NCBI GenBank assembly: GCA_948567375.1
Contig: OX419761.1
Location: 24,864,501-24,928,500 of the forward strand
Direction of reading: 5' to 3'
DNA from: Lunularia cruciata
Taxonomy: Eukaryota > Streptophyta > Marchantiopsida > Lunulariales > Lunulariaceae
DNA: 64,000 nt
In this document: positions 10,400 to 22,218 of the stretch, in pieces
Layout: every line of letters begins with the position of its first letter
Position numbering within the stretch: position 1 is the stretch's first letter
The notes under the pieces: model-generated
Database searches by the model: none
What the model was told of the DNA's origin: nothing
Seen by the model: the letters and a program-made list of their open reading frames with translations, nothing else
Made by a program: the position numbers and the translations under genes

Positions 10400-12330
10400 C
10401 CAAAATATATCTCATGTTTCTCTTGTTGCTTTCTCATATAATGATATTGAATCTTTACATGCTTGGTTCTCTTGTGGAATTTTGGATTGTACATCAGCTT
10501 GATAGTGTTGGATTATCATTGTACACTGGAGTTGGACCATATTATCTAAATTATAGTTCCTTGACTGACCTACAAAGCCATATTGCTTCCTTTGCAACTA
10601 AACATGCTATTATGTACTTTACCTTTATTATAGAAATAATAAGGTTTTGTTGTCACTGGTTACGCCAAGCTAGTAGCCCACTAATTCTCAAAAATATGAA
10701 AAAACTATGTGACTTTCATTGTCTAAGTCCCCTAAAAATCAGCATCACATGACCCTAATAAATAGCAGCATCTAATCCTCCTCTAAATTCTAATCCATAG
10801 TTTAGAGTACATTTGAGATACTAGAAATTTCTCTTCATCACTCTTCAATGTTGGAGTGAAGGATGCAAACTAATTTTACCAATGTGTTAACAACACAAGC
10901 TATATTCGATCTTGTACCTATCATATCATTAAGCATCTTACTAATTTTTGGTGTGCTCTTATTGGTTATATTTCTTCCAATTGTAGTATGATATATCAAT
11001 TTGCAAGAGTAGCAATTGGATATACATATCCAGGATTGAATCATCTTATAATTGATATTATTGATCTTTCTTGTTTCAGTCTGATTTTAATATTTTCTCT
11101 ATCACAAACAATTGAAGTCCTACCTAGTAATCCATTTCCACATGTATAACTTCAAACTCTCTCGTAAGGTAATCTAACATGGTAGCAACTTGGGATGTAT
11201 CTTTTCTACAAATTAATCCATCATCTACAAAGTTAGTATATTCCCAAATCCACAATACAAAAAAGAATCAAAAAGTGATGGTTGCAACACATATTTCTCT
11301 AAGAAGTCATCAGACTTCCAATTCTAGTTACTTCAAGCCATAAAGGCTCTTCAATAATTTGCAAACACTCTTCTCTTTTTTAAGTTCTTTCTATCCTTAT
11401 GAAAGCTATCTTGATGTCAAATTGTGCTATCTCTATGTCCTCTACTGTAGTTAATAAAATATCAAATATATTGAAATCAAACTTGACTGCAAAGCAAATA
11501 TTTCCTCATAGTTGATTCATGCAAGTTGTGAAAATCTTTAGCTATAAGTTAAGCCTTCTGCATTGAGATGTTACCTTAGCATCAAGCTTGGTTCTATAAA
11601 CCAAATTATATTTTATTTCTTTTCTCCTTTTTAGTAAAATTTTCAGCTATCAAGTCATATTTTGCTTCAATGATTCAAATTTCTCATCTATAAGCTTCAC
11701 CCAGTTAGGTGATTGTACTACATCTTGGAAATGAATAGGATGTATATCCACACTCTTCTTTTAATTGAGCTATAATAATGCAAGCATAAGATGTCTTACC
11801 TCAATCCACTCATTCAATCTTTGTGGTGGTTTTCTCATTCTCCTACTTTTGAAATTTCTCCAACTTGAATGGTTGAAGTTGAGTTCATTTGAAAATTAAG
11901 GTTGATATCTTAATTATCTTCACATTTTTCTTGAAATAGACAAAATTTAGTCCCACGTGTGGATTCTTCTATAGCCTTATCCATAGAATCTTTAAAAGCT
12001 TATGGAACCTCTCCATTAACTTCTATCTCTCACTGCTCATTCTAGCATTGGCTTGCTCTCCATCTGTCTTGAAAATAATCAATATCTAAGTTCAACATTT
12101 GTGATTGTCAATCATATCATAGCTCTTCTTTAAACATGGCATTCCTACTTTCATTGATCTTTTTCTTCTTATGATCCTATAGTGTGAAGGATTTGGGTTT
12201 TGACCTATATCTAACAACAAAAGACATCTCTTTGGATCAAACTTATTTCTTAAAGCTTTTGGTGTGTGCACAAAAACTAAGCAACCAAACATTCTCAAAT
12301 GTGCAACAATTGGCATGGAAATTGCTTGCT
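10400..12330 (-). pseudogene. Ty1-copia RT, RNase H and integrase C-terminus relic (copia-2, 3' part)
   Basis: Minus-strand reading from the right: AHLRMFGCLVFVHTPKALRN (12,230-12,300) is the integrase end. YTNFVDDGLICRKDTSQVAT near 11,200 is the RT catalytic region with VDD kept. MIGTRSNIACVVNTLVKLV near 10,900 is the RT connection. KLMYNPKFHKRTKHVKIQYH near 10,430-10,490 is the RNase H end. All are split by stops and frameshifts. Its upstream domains appear in order on the same strand at 17,220-17,810 and 25,505-25,800. Confidence 0.8.
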
Positions 12331-12563
12331 CTCTATCTCTCTTTAATCAACATGTGGTACTAACATTTTGTAAATTTTTTTGTTTTCTATCCCTTTCCTC
12401 TTTATTTTTTATATAACAAGGCAAGGAACCTATGTAAATAAAAGAAGTTGAGGTTATTTGAGTGGGCATCTCCCTACAAGGAGAATGATTGTGTTCACTT
12501 TGAAAAACTGAGATAATCCTTCTTTTTGGTAATCAAAACTTCACTCTCAATGAAAGGAGAAGT
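12331..12563. other. Unassigned AT-rich segment
   Basis: No recognisable feature between the copia-2 integrase end and a solo LTR. It probably contains the edge of the insertion that split copia-2. Confidence 0.3.
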
Positions 12564-13123
12564 TGTAATGTTTTGAAGACAAGAGAAACCCCAAGAGAAA
12601 CAAAAGAGAAATAGAAGGCCTCATCTCTCAATACTCCACTACCTCAAAGGATCTACTCAAAGTGAGATCCACCCTTGGATCAGATACATGGGTAGGTGAT
12701 ATGTCAATGAGCTCCACCCTCAGATTAGTTGTATGGATTGGTGACATGTTGATCCTTGTCCTATTTGGTTGGTCAAACAAGTTTGACCAAAGGAAATCTT
12801 TGAGGAATCTTCTTGTAGGAGCTCAAAATAACATGGGTGAGGTACCATTGGAAAGCTCTTGATGAAACAAACAAGGGGAGAAGACAATGCATTGTCTTTC
12901 AAAGAGAAGAGCTACGTATTTTTTGAGGTCAAATTCATCTATTTAGGCCTCCAAAATTGGCTTTGAAGTTTTGAGGGTGTTTTTGGCCTCTTTCCTAGTA
13001 ATGGAAGTACTGTTTTGGTAATTTCTCTATCTGATCTACTTAGACTACCATACATAACATCACTCAAGATATTACCAAGCTAATTTCCACCTCTAGATAA
13101 TATGTCTAGCTAATGGTATTACA
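12564..13123 (-). repeat. Solo LTR of the W-box family, reverse orientation (copy 1)
   Basis: About 560 bp, bounded by tgtaatg and gtattaca. It aligns throughout, in reverse, with the copies at 13,488, 36,157 and 46,396. Flanking 5-mers gaagt (12,559-12,563) and aaagt (13,124-13,128) differ at one base, a plausible target duplication. It carries the conserved inverted pair TTGGTCAAAC / GTTTGACCAA at 12,769-12,790. Confidence 0.8.
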
Positions 13124-13487
13124 AAAGTTGACTCCAGATAGATGAAAGGTAGCATATTTGGAGTGAGGAGTGTCACTCCAAAGATGATTTTATCCACTCC
13201 AAGGGAGGGGATGGAAATGACTAGATACTCACTTCAACTACAAGATAACACACTCCAAAGAAGTGATTGGGGCAATGGTTAGAATGAGGCAAGACTTGGC
13301 CTGGAGATAGTTTCCATAGTTCTTCATAGTGAGTGTGATTGCAACCTTCAATCAAATAAACTTGAAAGAGTTTACTTTCTTGATGGAAAAAGTATTTCCA
13401 CCAAAAGAACTAAAAATCATAGGAATCTCATATGAGACTACAATAGGCGGCTAAATTGCATGATACAAGCAAGATAGTGTTTCAACT
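13124..13487. other. Spacer between two oppositely oriented LTRs
   Basis: Contains repeated short motifs (acactccaaag, cactccaa) but no gene. Origin unknown. Confidence 0.3.
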
Positions 13488-14120
13488 TGTAATACAAGTA
13501 GCTAGACATATTATCCGGAGGTGAAAATTAGCTTGGTAACATCTAGAAGGATGTTGTACAATAGGCTAGGAAGATCAAACAGAGGTGTCACCAAAAGAGT
13601 ACTTCTACTAATAGGGCAAAGCCAAAAATAGTTTGAAAACATTAGAGCCAATTTTGGAGGCCTAAACGGATGAATTAGGCCTAAAAAATCTGAATAATTT
13701 CCCCCTCAAGTAAATAGGCTTGCCTTCTCCTCCTACAATTTGTCTCATCAAGAGCTTTCCAATGGTACCTTATCCACGTGATTCTGAGCTCCCTACAAGA
13801 ATATTCCCATTGGTCAAATGGGTTTGACCAATGGGAATTTGTAGGGAATATATTCCCTACAAATTCCCATTGGTCAAACCCATTTGACCAACTAGATAGG
13901 ACAAGGATTGACATATCACCATCCAAACAACTAATCCAAGGATGGAGCTTGCTGACAGGTCACCAATCCATGTATTTGATCCAAGGGTGGAGCTTCCTTT
14001 GAGGAGATCCTCTTTCTTATATAATAAAGAGACGGTGCTCCTTTGGGGCATTGGAGTATTGAGTGTAAAACTTGCATTTTCTCTGTTGTATCTCTCTTGG
14101 AGTCATTTGGAGTATCTACA
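13488..14120 (+). repeat. LTR of the W-box family (copy 2)
   Basis: Starts TGTAATAC, ends GTATCTACA, 633 bp, longer than its relatives because of an internal palindromic expansion at 13,810-13,891. A TATA-like tatataataaag lies near 14,017-14,028. No matching target duplication is seen (caact before, aattg after), and no second LTR of this orientation lies close downstream, so it is a solo LTR with lost flanks or the 5' LTR of a truncated element. Confidence 0.75.
13810..13891. repeat. Perfect 82-bp palindrome inside an LTR
   Basis: Bases 13,810-13,850 are the exact reverse complement of 13,851-13,891, with no spacer. The pairing breaks at 13,809/13,892. The related LTRs have only a 22-bp inverted motif here, so the palindrome arose in this copy. 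It doubles the inverted W-box pair. Confidence 0.95.
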
Positions 14121-14380
14121 AATTGAGAATGATTACGGGACTAAATTTATTGATAAACTCTTGAGAGCTTTGTTAAAGAAATCCTATTATAGTGCTCGAG
14201 GCAGGAGTGTGTACACCTTAAGTGTAAAGGGATTTCATTCAATATGGTGAGATATAATGTTTAGAGGAAGAGTTCACCTGAGAAATCCCATTATCAATTT
14301 TTGGGATATGGAGGCTAGAAGAGCACTGAAAAAAGGTTCAACTTGACATTTCTCCTCTAGAATTAGAAATACATCTTGAG

Positions 14381-16270
14381 ACTCATGGGAGTTGAAATCA
14401 AGGAGATGAAGCACTTAGTGCAAAGTCAATTGCATGCTAATCCACAATCATGGATGAAGAATCATTGGAAATGAGTACTTGGAGAATATGCAAGACCCAA
14501 AGATGAAATTACAATGGAGATGAAATTTGGGATGTTGAGAAAATTAATGGAAAACCAAATTGCACCATCCTTTGTTGCCAAGAAAGACCATTTGAATAAG
14601 TGGACTATACACAACTACAAGTATCTTGCATGTAAAGCTCTTTTTGGGGTTGATGGCCCTAATGAAGATTGTCATGCCCCACAATTGACTTATCTATCAA
14701 ATACTAGAGCAATCTTCTTTGAATAAGTCTTCTTTGGAACTCCCATCAATTGAGCAAAGATCTTTGCTTGACATATTGCCAAACTATTCACCACCTTTGA
14801 TGGACCCAGACTCCACTATGTAATCCCATTTGTGATTTACTCACAAATGGTATTACATAGTGGTATTACATGAATTTTCTTACTGACAAAGAGAAGGATA
14901 TGTTTCCATATCACTATTACCCATGTGTCTACTTCTTGTTTGGTGCAAAAGGTATGAAGGAATGAAGAAGATGCAATATGGTGATAGGTTGTTTGCAAGA
15001 ACTAGCAAATACAAGTTTGCTCAACAAGACTTAGAGGAAGAGAACTAGAGAGTCATGCACACCTTTGAAGGAGCTGCCCATGAGATCAACTAACAAGAAA
15101 AAGAAGGTAATAACCATTGAGGATTTAGAAGAAGACAAAGTGGAAGAAACAAAAGATGAAGAAGAATTGGCCTCCAAATCAAAGAATGAAGAAGAGAGTT
15201 TCAAGAAGGTCTTTGAGATGGAGTTGGAGGAAGATAAAGAAGAGAACAAAGAAGAAGATGAAGAGCATGAAGAAGTAGTCCAAAGGAAGAAATTTAAGGT
15301 GTTAGAGACTTTTGAGAACCCTATAGAGTTAGAAGTGCAACCAAAGGAGACCAAAGGAAGAAAGAGAAGATGTCATAGCTTTTTTCACCACATTAATGAT
15401 AGTGCTTGAAAGCTCTTGATTGTAGCAACACAATTTAAAGTGGAGGAATTGTGTACTAAATAAATACCTAGTTATAACTTTTTTACATATGTTTTAAGCA
15501 CTCTTATCAACACTAGATGAATACTTACTGGAGTACAATAGGAAGTGTTGACTTCTATGATTATGCCTCATTAGTAGGAAGTCTAGATTTTTAGCTTCAT
15601 AGTCAAGTTGCATTGGTGGAGTCCTATTAAAGTGAGACCACTCACATGAAAAAGGAAGAACAGCTTCAAGGTGAGAGAAAGCAAACATTAAGAGACAAGA
15701 TTGAAGTTCTCAAAAGAAGCACAACTTGAACAAGAAAGCTATGAAGTAGGGAAGATACAAGAATTGGAGCATACTTTGGCCAATGTCTATCTATCTTAGG
15801 TGGAAAATAGAGTGGAGTATCATGCAAAGATTTCCATACTTGAAGCACAATTGGCCAAAAAAGTTTTTGAATGCTGAAAACTGTAAGAATATAGTGTTAA
15901 GTACAAAGAATCTTTCTTGGATTATCAAAAGATGACAAGCCTTTGGATCAAGGAGCAGCAAGCATAAGTTGAGAATCAAATGGCGGCAACAATCCAATTG
16001 AAGGAGGAATTAGGGAGGATCTCTTTGAAATTGGAGACACAACAGGTAAGCCACTACCACCTTAAAGACCATAGCTCAAGAAGATGAACAATGGGTAAGG
16101 GATTTTTTTAAGTAGAATAAGTCAAAGATGGTATGACCCCTCTACAAAGTGATGATGCATATACTTAGGGAATTTATAGAGTTGTCAATAATGCAAGAAG
16201 AAATTCATGAGCTAAAAATCATTCATAAAAAGCTCCATTTTTTGTTGCAAGGTGTTATGTTAGAGTAGGT
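14381..16270 (+). pseudogene. Pol-less coiled-coil ORF relic, copy E1
   Basis: Not a family I can name. Pieces in several frames give an N-terminal region (MKFGMLRKLMENQIAPSF at 14,514, then YVIPFVIY near 14,820), an acidic/basic linker (KKKKVITIEDLEEDKVEETK at 15,098) rich in Glu and Lys, then heptad-like text from about 15,660. No zinc knuckle, protease, RT or integrase is visible. The architecture matches E2 (22,219), and less completely E3 and E4. It follows LTR copy 2, so it may be the gag-like protein of a non-autonomous LTR element. All frames are broken. Confidence 0.5.
14813..14863. repeat. 23-bp hairpin with 5-nt loop
   Basis: Arms 14,813-14,835 and 14,841-14,863 pair with one mismatch around the loop tttac. 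It lies within the E1 relic. It may be a local inverted duplication or a tiny fold-back insertion. Confidence 0.9.
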
Positions 16271-17219
16271 ACTAGAAATTTTGTGTTAGATTAGAACATA
16301 AGTTCAATCAGATTAGGGAAAATTTTATAGTTCATATAATTAGATGCCAAATTGCAGTTTGATGTTGTAGCTAATGATTCAAAACCTAGAGAATCAATAG
16401 GGTAGCAAGACATAATAGTTGTGATTTTTATACCTTTGTAGTGAGATAGTGGCCTTGCACCTCCATCGTGGAGTAGTGGCTTAATAACCTTTGTACTTGG
16501 TTTTGGGATCAAATGTTAAGCAATGTTGATAGTCATTTTTGCAACTCTTGAGTTAACTAGCAACTTAAGTGTGCAGCTCAAAGTACTAAGTGTGTAGGTT
16601 CCACAAGATAAATAAGTAAAAGAGCAATATTTTTTTTCATTTCCTCAATTCCAAATACAAGTGATTCAAACTTTGGGCCAATCAGTAGAATCTTTTCAGA
16701 ATGATTAATCTTTCCCTATATGTTTGATTCTTGGTTGATTTCTTGAAAGTGGGATCAATGCCTTGATAGGGTGACTCAGTCCTTTAGTGTTGGTACTCTG
16801 ATTTTCCACCTTTGTGTTTGAACTTTTCTCTTGTAGTGAAATTCAACTAACTTGAAAATAGCACCTTCCTAATAAGAAGGGTAGAACAGATCTTTGTAAG
16901 GAAGCTTGATAACATTCTTTGTATGGAGGTCAAGTGTAAATCTTTGGATTGCCTTGCAAAGGGAAGTAGATACCTATGGACTAACACCTCACTTTTTGGA
17001 TTGGTGATGACTATTTTATGTGACAATTAGTATTAAATGATCTTTCATGCATTGTGCCTCTTGTTTACTCTACTTTCTTCTAGGTGCAGTTTCTACCCAA
17101 TAGATTAAAGATGTAATAGCAAAATGCTAATTTTGTGATATTTTATTTATATCTAATTGCTTCTAAAATGTATCATTGTGAGAATTATTCCCTAAAATAC
17201 TACAATTTTGTATTGGTTG
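16271..17219. other. 3' region of E1 element
   Basis: No gene. The segment 17,068-17,105 (cttctaggtgcagtttctac) closely matches 25,365-25,400 downstream of E2 (ttctgagtgtagtttctact), so both coiled-coil elements share a 3' end sequence. The junction with copia-2 lies near 17,220. Confidence 0.4.
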
Positions 17220-17810
17220 AGTTGTTACACAACATCATCTCAAATATGTGCAATTGGCCTTGTTCCATACCAAAGTTCATAAGGAATATATGTAGTAGCT
17301 CCAATTGATTTTGCTCACAACTCTCTAGGTAGCTTGCTAGAAAGCAACATACTTCTTGTTGCTTCAAACACTATTCTATGATCTATCTTGGAAATCTAAT
17401 TTTTCTTTGGAGTGTAAGATTCTATAAGTTCATGAACTATCAGCACCTATACAAAACTAGCAAATATCAGCATCTATACAAGACTAGAAAATTGTCTTCT
17501 TGATGCATTCACCTTCTCTATCAGATCCTAGTTTCTTAAGTAATATAAAGTTATGTGAAGTAAGAGAGAGTTCTTAGCTTCTCTTTCAAGAAAAAAAAAA
17601 ATTTAAAACAACTACAATCATCCTTGAAAAGGAGATAAGATTTTTACTTTCTTATTGAGCTCAACTTTATAGTACCATAAACATAAATTTAAAAAAAATT
17701 TCCAACCTTATATTTGCATTTACTTTTGGTGGATTTTGCAAAATAATCTATGTTGCTTTCCTAAAGCACATCCATTACCATAGAAAGGCATTTTACTATC
17801 AAGCTCTTCT
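17220..17810 (-). pseudogene. Ty1-copia pre-integrase and integrase relic (copia-2, middle part)
   Basis: On the minus strand: MPFYGNGCALGKQHRLF near 17,770 is the GAG_pre-integrase C-x2-G.x..K.H block; GSDREGECIKK near 17,500-17,540 is the integrase D-(x)GGEY region; TRSMLLSSKLPREL and IGATTYIPYELWYGTRPIAH near 17,230-17,370 are its C-terminal half, ending at the HLR motif where the piece at 12,330 begins. This supports one copia element split by the block 12,331-17,219. Confidence 0.75.
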
Positions 17811-18366
17811 TGTTTCAAAATTATACAATCTAGGAGTCCTTCTCTCTCATCTCCCTAATTTAAGCAAGAATAAGACAAAGTTTTTTGTACCAAAGTGCAA
17901 TATCCACTATTCATGAGAGGTCGGGAAAGTGTGGAGATGGGAGAGATGTGAGAGGAAATATATATAGTTTCTGAGGACTCTCTAGAATATAGCACTTGAT
18001 TGAATAGTCTATTCTGTTTGTTTTTCAATTTTGGTTCCATTGATGCCTAGATTGAAGACTATGAAGAATTGAGTAGAATTATCAGAATTTTGAGGTTTTT
18101 TAGGGTTTAGAGTGATCATTACACATTAATAATGATGATCAAGAATTTTCATTTCTAATCTATAGGTTTTCATATTGAGTTTCATGGGAATTTAGTTTGA
18201 AAATTTTGGAGATGGACATTGAAAGTTATGAGAGTTTATAATTTTTAGGGTTTGGAGAGATTGTATCTTCTTATGTGAGTTGGGATGTAAGGGGTTGTGG
18301 TTTTGCAAGTATGGGGAGATATGGAGAGGAGTATCATGTGTTTCTATCATTATTCTTGTGCTAGCC
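17811..18366. other. Untranslated or junction DNA before the RT relic
   Basis: AT-rich, with no recognisable domain. It could include the 5' leader of the RT element (repeated tttttagggttt motifs at 18,097 and 18,244) and the right edge of the copia-2 middle part. Confidence 0.3.
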
Positions 18367-19320
18367 ATGGCTACACCTCCTCGGGTGGAGCTGCCTAGAG
18401 CAGCTTAGGATACATCATGCCCGGTGTATCATCGATACTTTACCTTGCAAGAGGAAAAGACCCATGTGGGAAGGATACACAAGGACTGTGATTGGACCAG
18501 TTGGGATGCCCATGTGAGGCAAGTGATCACATTGACATCAATGATACTTGGGATTATGCACACTTCTTCTATCCCTTTGTTGACTTTTCCAGGATATCAA
18601 TCAAGTTGTGAGAGTGGTTAGCTTCTCAAGTGGGTTGCATTTTGGGGTTATTTGCAACTAGTTTTGCATGTCCACATCTATTCCAAAGGCTACCCTTCAC
18701 ACTCCATGATGAGAATAAACATTTTTTTTTCTAACCACTTGATTATTTGGCATGTGATCCCTTAGATGAGTTAGCATAGTTCCTATTCCTCTTACTCCCT
18801 TGATGGTGTCTTTGTTTTGCTAGAGGGGGACGTGCAAGGCATAAAGAAGTGGCTGCTAGAACTTTTTGATTCAGAGTGGGGGATTGGGTGGCCCTTTAGG
18901 AGGATTCTATTAGGGCAACACATTTTAGGAGACAGGTTTTTCCATAGGATACCACAGAGTCCACTTGATTACGACGGTGTAGTACAATGGGTCAAGCAGG
19001 AGAGTTTAGTATAGCAGCACAAGTGCTACACCCTTTGTCTATGGCTATTCCTACCAAGGAGACTAACTCTTCCCTATGCTCATTTCATCTTATGGCAATA
19101 GAGGGACTACTACTAGAGGTCTTAGATTATCAGCCTAAGTAACTTTTATGTCTTGATAGGTCACTTTTTGCACAAGCATTGTGCAATGCCCCTCACTTTT
19201 CCTCAAGAGGCTTGTCAGGAATGATATATGAGCACCTTAGAGATTGCTTTCATATAGATGATACTTCTAGTGGTTTACCAAGTTGTTTCAAGTGGCTGTA
19301 GCAGTAGCGAGAGGAGATAT
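18367..19320 (+). pseudogene. RT/endonuclease element, N-terminal region relic
   Basis: An ATG at 18,367 opens MATPPRVELPRA, interrupted by a stop and then continuing in the same frame (HVGRIHKDCDWTSWDAHV; at 18,817 GDVQGIKKWLLELFDSEWG). This is the N-terminal extension of a plant RT family I recognise only by general resemblance. No apurinic endonuclease domain of LINEs is seen. Stops occur about every 60-90 codons. Confidence 0.45.
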
Positions 19321-19359
19321 TCCTATGTTTATTAGTTGGGTATTAGGTGCTAGTTGACT

Positions 19360-20690
19360 TCTTATGATGGAGAAGGACACGGGGGGCATTAGATCAATTG
19401 CTATTGGAGAGATCTTTTTGCATTTGGTTAGTCATACCATTATCCTTCAACATCATTCTCACTTTCAACAACACCTCAATCCACATCAGTTTGGAGTAGC
19501 TAAACTTGGAGGATGTGAGGTTGTATCTCTAGGCATTATGGCACTCCTAGATTTCCATCCAAAGTGGGTCATCCTATAGGTGGATGTTGAGAACACTTTT
19601 AATAAAGTCTCATGGGCATCCATCTTTAGAGAGCTTAGGAAGGCTGGTGGATCCTTGGCAAGTCTTATTCCTTTTGTGTGGTCTTTTTATGGCTCTCTTG
19701 CTTCCCTTTACTACCAATATGGTTGTTCACATGAAGGAGCACCATCTTGGAGTCAATTGTTGGTACATGTCAAGGAGATCATTTAGGGGGACCCTTATTT
19801 TCCATGGCTCACTTTAGAGCTCTCCTATCTACTGCTTTGGCCATTCTAGGTTGTGTATTTCTCTCCATGGCAAATGATACACGCATCATTGGCCTTATAG
19901 ATCAGATTAGGTAGGCCTTTGACCACTTGACTATCGAGTTACATCTAGTAGGCTTGAGGTCAAGGTGTCAAAGTGCAAGGCATGGTCCCCTTTAGGTACC
20001 CCTCCCCACCTTTAGCTTCTAGAGGGGTGTATTACATCTATGTATGGACTATGTGTTCTTGGAGTGCCAATGGGATCCGAGGATTTTGTCACATGCTTCT
20101 TAGATGCTGCCCTTGCAAAGGATGTTCTCCATGTGGATGACCTTCTATTACTAGGAGATCTGTAGGTGGCATGTGGTATACTCTACTATAGTATTGCTTG
20201 TTGATCAACTTACCTCATTTGTACAATTCCCCCCTCCTTGTCCTTCCTATCACTTTTGAGAGCCTTTGATAGGAGGATTATGGAGTCTTTAGTGATATTA
20301 TTGGACAAAGGACATTTAAGTGTGTGATAGAGGATTAGGCACATAGATAATGGCTCTATCAATCTCATGTGGAGGGGTTGGCTTGCAATCTATGGAGTAG
20401 ATTGTACCTATAGCATTTTTGGGTAGTTGGGCTTTCTTGACACCCCTACTTTCCTCTCATTTTGTGGTTGTTGATAGGGTGGTTTTGAAGACTTATGGGA
20501 GGTGGAGGAGAGATTCTTTTCACTCCAGATATTATTGCGGCAAACAAGAGATAGTCTATCCCCATGGGCATGCAAGGACTTTCTATCTTTTGCTCACTAT
20601 CATCAACTTGGACTGGAGGTTTACAGTCTTCCTTGATGGAGCAATAGTGTCAGCATATGCTACATCTTCTCTTAGTTGACTTGTATATTC
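19360..20690 (+). pseudogene. Degenerate reverse transcriptase (non-LTR-like)
   Basis: RT blocks appear in order. KWVILQVDVENTFNKVSW (19,560-19,620) is block A, with catalytic Asp as VDVENTF. GTCQGDHLGGPLFSMAHFRA (about 19,760-19,820) is block B, normally GxRQGDP. CVFLSMANDTRIIG (about 19,855) is block C, where the usual ADD is now AND. Block D and E-like text (LVGL.VKVSK.K.W) follows near 19,950. A later frame at 20,419 gives GSWAFLTPLLSSHF. The loss of the first catalytic Asp of the ADD box and the frameshifts mean no activity. Confidence 0.7.
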
Positions 20691-20799
20691 CTCAAGCTAC
20701 TAGAGCACATCTTTGATTTTGCTCTGGCAAGGATGTAGGCTCTTGGATCTTAGCTCAACAGTGCATTAGGGCATTTTGACTCGCACCAGCTACTTTCTC

Positions 20800-21430
20800 T
20801 ATAGCAATGAGGTTTTGCCTAGGTTTGGTCCACCTATCTTCATCTTCATTACTCACTTATGAGTGTGGTTTTACACTAGATGCAACAACAGTCCATATGA
20901 CATGGTGTCCTTTTGGAGGACATATGATAGCTACCCATGATGCTATTAGGGACATAGTGTTTGCTATGGCACAAGAGAGTGTATACTTGAAGGAGCGTTT
21001 GTATGCTTTGCAAATGACATGTATCAGGGTAGACTTATACTTGGTTCAAGATGATCAAGTGATAGTAGCAAATGTTGTGGTTATGGACCCTACGTGGGAT
21101 ACAATTTTGGTAGGAGTGATTACCCATCTCCTTGGATAGGCAGCAAATGCAGCAACATGTCACAATGTCTCCAAGTATAGGGGCATACAGCAAGGTCTCC
21201 TCATTGTTCCACTAGCCTTGGAGTTATATGGAGCAATGGACATAACGTTTGACATATTTATTAGGGAGGAGTGCATGAAAGCTTATCATGTTAGGCGCCA
21301 AGGGGTACTACTCTCACTCTCATACTTTGTAGCATATTTTAAACAATGTGTGTCCATTTCTCTATAGAATGTAGTGGCTAGTTTAATCCATGGTAGAGAA
21401 ATCACACTACATGATGCTCCTTTGGATGTT
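20800..21430 (+). pseudogene. Restriction-endonuclease-like C-terminal domain of the RT element
   Basis: The frame from 20,807 with one internal TAG at 21,137 reads ATHDAIRDIVFAMAQES, CIRVDLYLVQDDQVIVANVV, MDPTWDT, then VSKYRGIQQGLLIVPLALEL and LLSLSYFVAYFKQCVS. The order (H-DA-RD, R-x-D, D-x-V-x-DP, K-Y, VPLALE) resembles the PD-(D/E)xK restriction-like endonuclease tail found after RT in some eukaryotic elements. The assignment rests on motif order, not on a search. It directly follows the RT in the same orientation. Confidence 0.55.
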
Positions 21431-22218
21431 CTAATTTGTTGTAGAACGTACAACTTGCATAGCTCGAATATCTTAGGTGCAGTAGGGCAGATTTCTCATA
21501 TAGACTTTATTGGGGCTTAGCCCCATTTTACCTTTTTTTTCTCTCCCTTGTACAACTTGATGGAGTCTTCCCTTCCTTTGTGTTTTCTACACGGTCGCCC
21601 TTTCATTCAACTCATGATACTCTTTGTTTGCTATGGGAAGCTATAAGAGGAGCTTCTTACTCTTTATAAGCAAAGAGTTTTGAATCATAGACATCTATTA
21701 TCACCAATGTGCTATATTTCTCCATGTAGTAGCTCTCTTTGGTGTAAGTGTTGGTGTAGGTTGAAAAATGTGGTACCCATATTTTTCATTTTTTACAAGT
21801 TTTAAAGAAGAAGTGAATTCTTGAAGCCAAATTGAAGCTTAAGGAAGAATAAAAAAGAATGTGTTTGGCATAGACCCAAAGGAGTTGACCTTGGGTCAAA
21901 GTCAAAAGGACTCGGGTTGGACTTATGGAAGTATGGACCCAAAGTAAGGAAACTTCATATTGAGATGTGCAGCCTGATCCAAAGAACTTTTCCTTGGGTT
22001 TAGCCAATCAACAAAGTATGTGTAAAGAAAGAGACTACCTTGGGATAAAGATGACACCGAGAGTGACAAAAACCAGCCATGTAGAATTGGCAGGTCAATT
22101 GAAGATCAACTAAAGAATGACCAATCAACAAAAAATGATAAGATTGAGACTTAGTTGAGGGAGTTCTAAAATGTCATGACAATGTCCCATACCTCTCAAT
22201 AGTTATCCTAAAGGAGTT
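21431..22218. other. Non-coding segment between RT relic and E2
   Basis: No gene seen. Repeats of the short motif gacccaaag (near 21,875, 21,938 and 22,655) and a pyrimidine tract at 21,530-21,548. It may include the 5' leader of E2. Confidence 0.3.

Noticed and set aside
10378-10752. 124-residue + strand ORF with hydrophobic segments as a membrane protein
   Set aside because: It is the complement of the copia-2 RNase H region, which reads as a clear family match on the minus strand.
15065-15409. Acidic Lys/Glu-rich ORF as a stand-alone nuclear gene
   Set aside because: It is one frame of the E1 relic with the same position as the linker in E2, and both flanks continue the relic in other frames.
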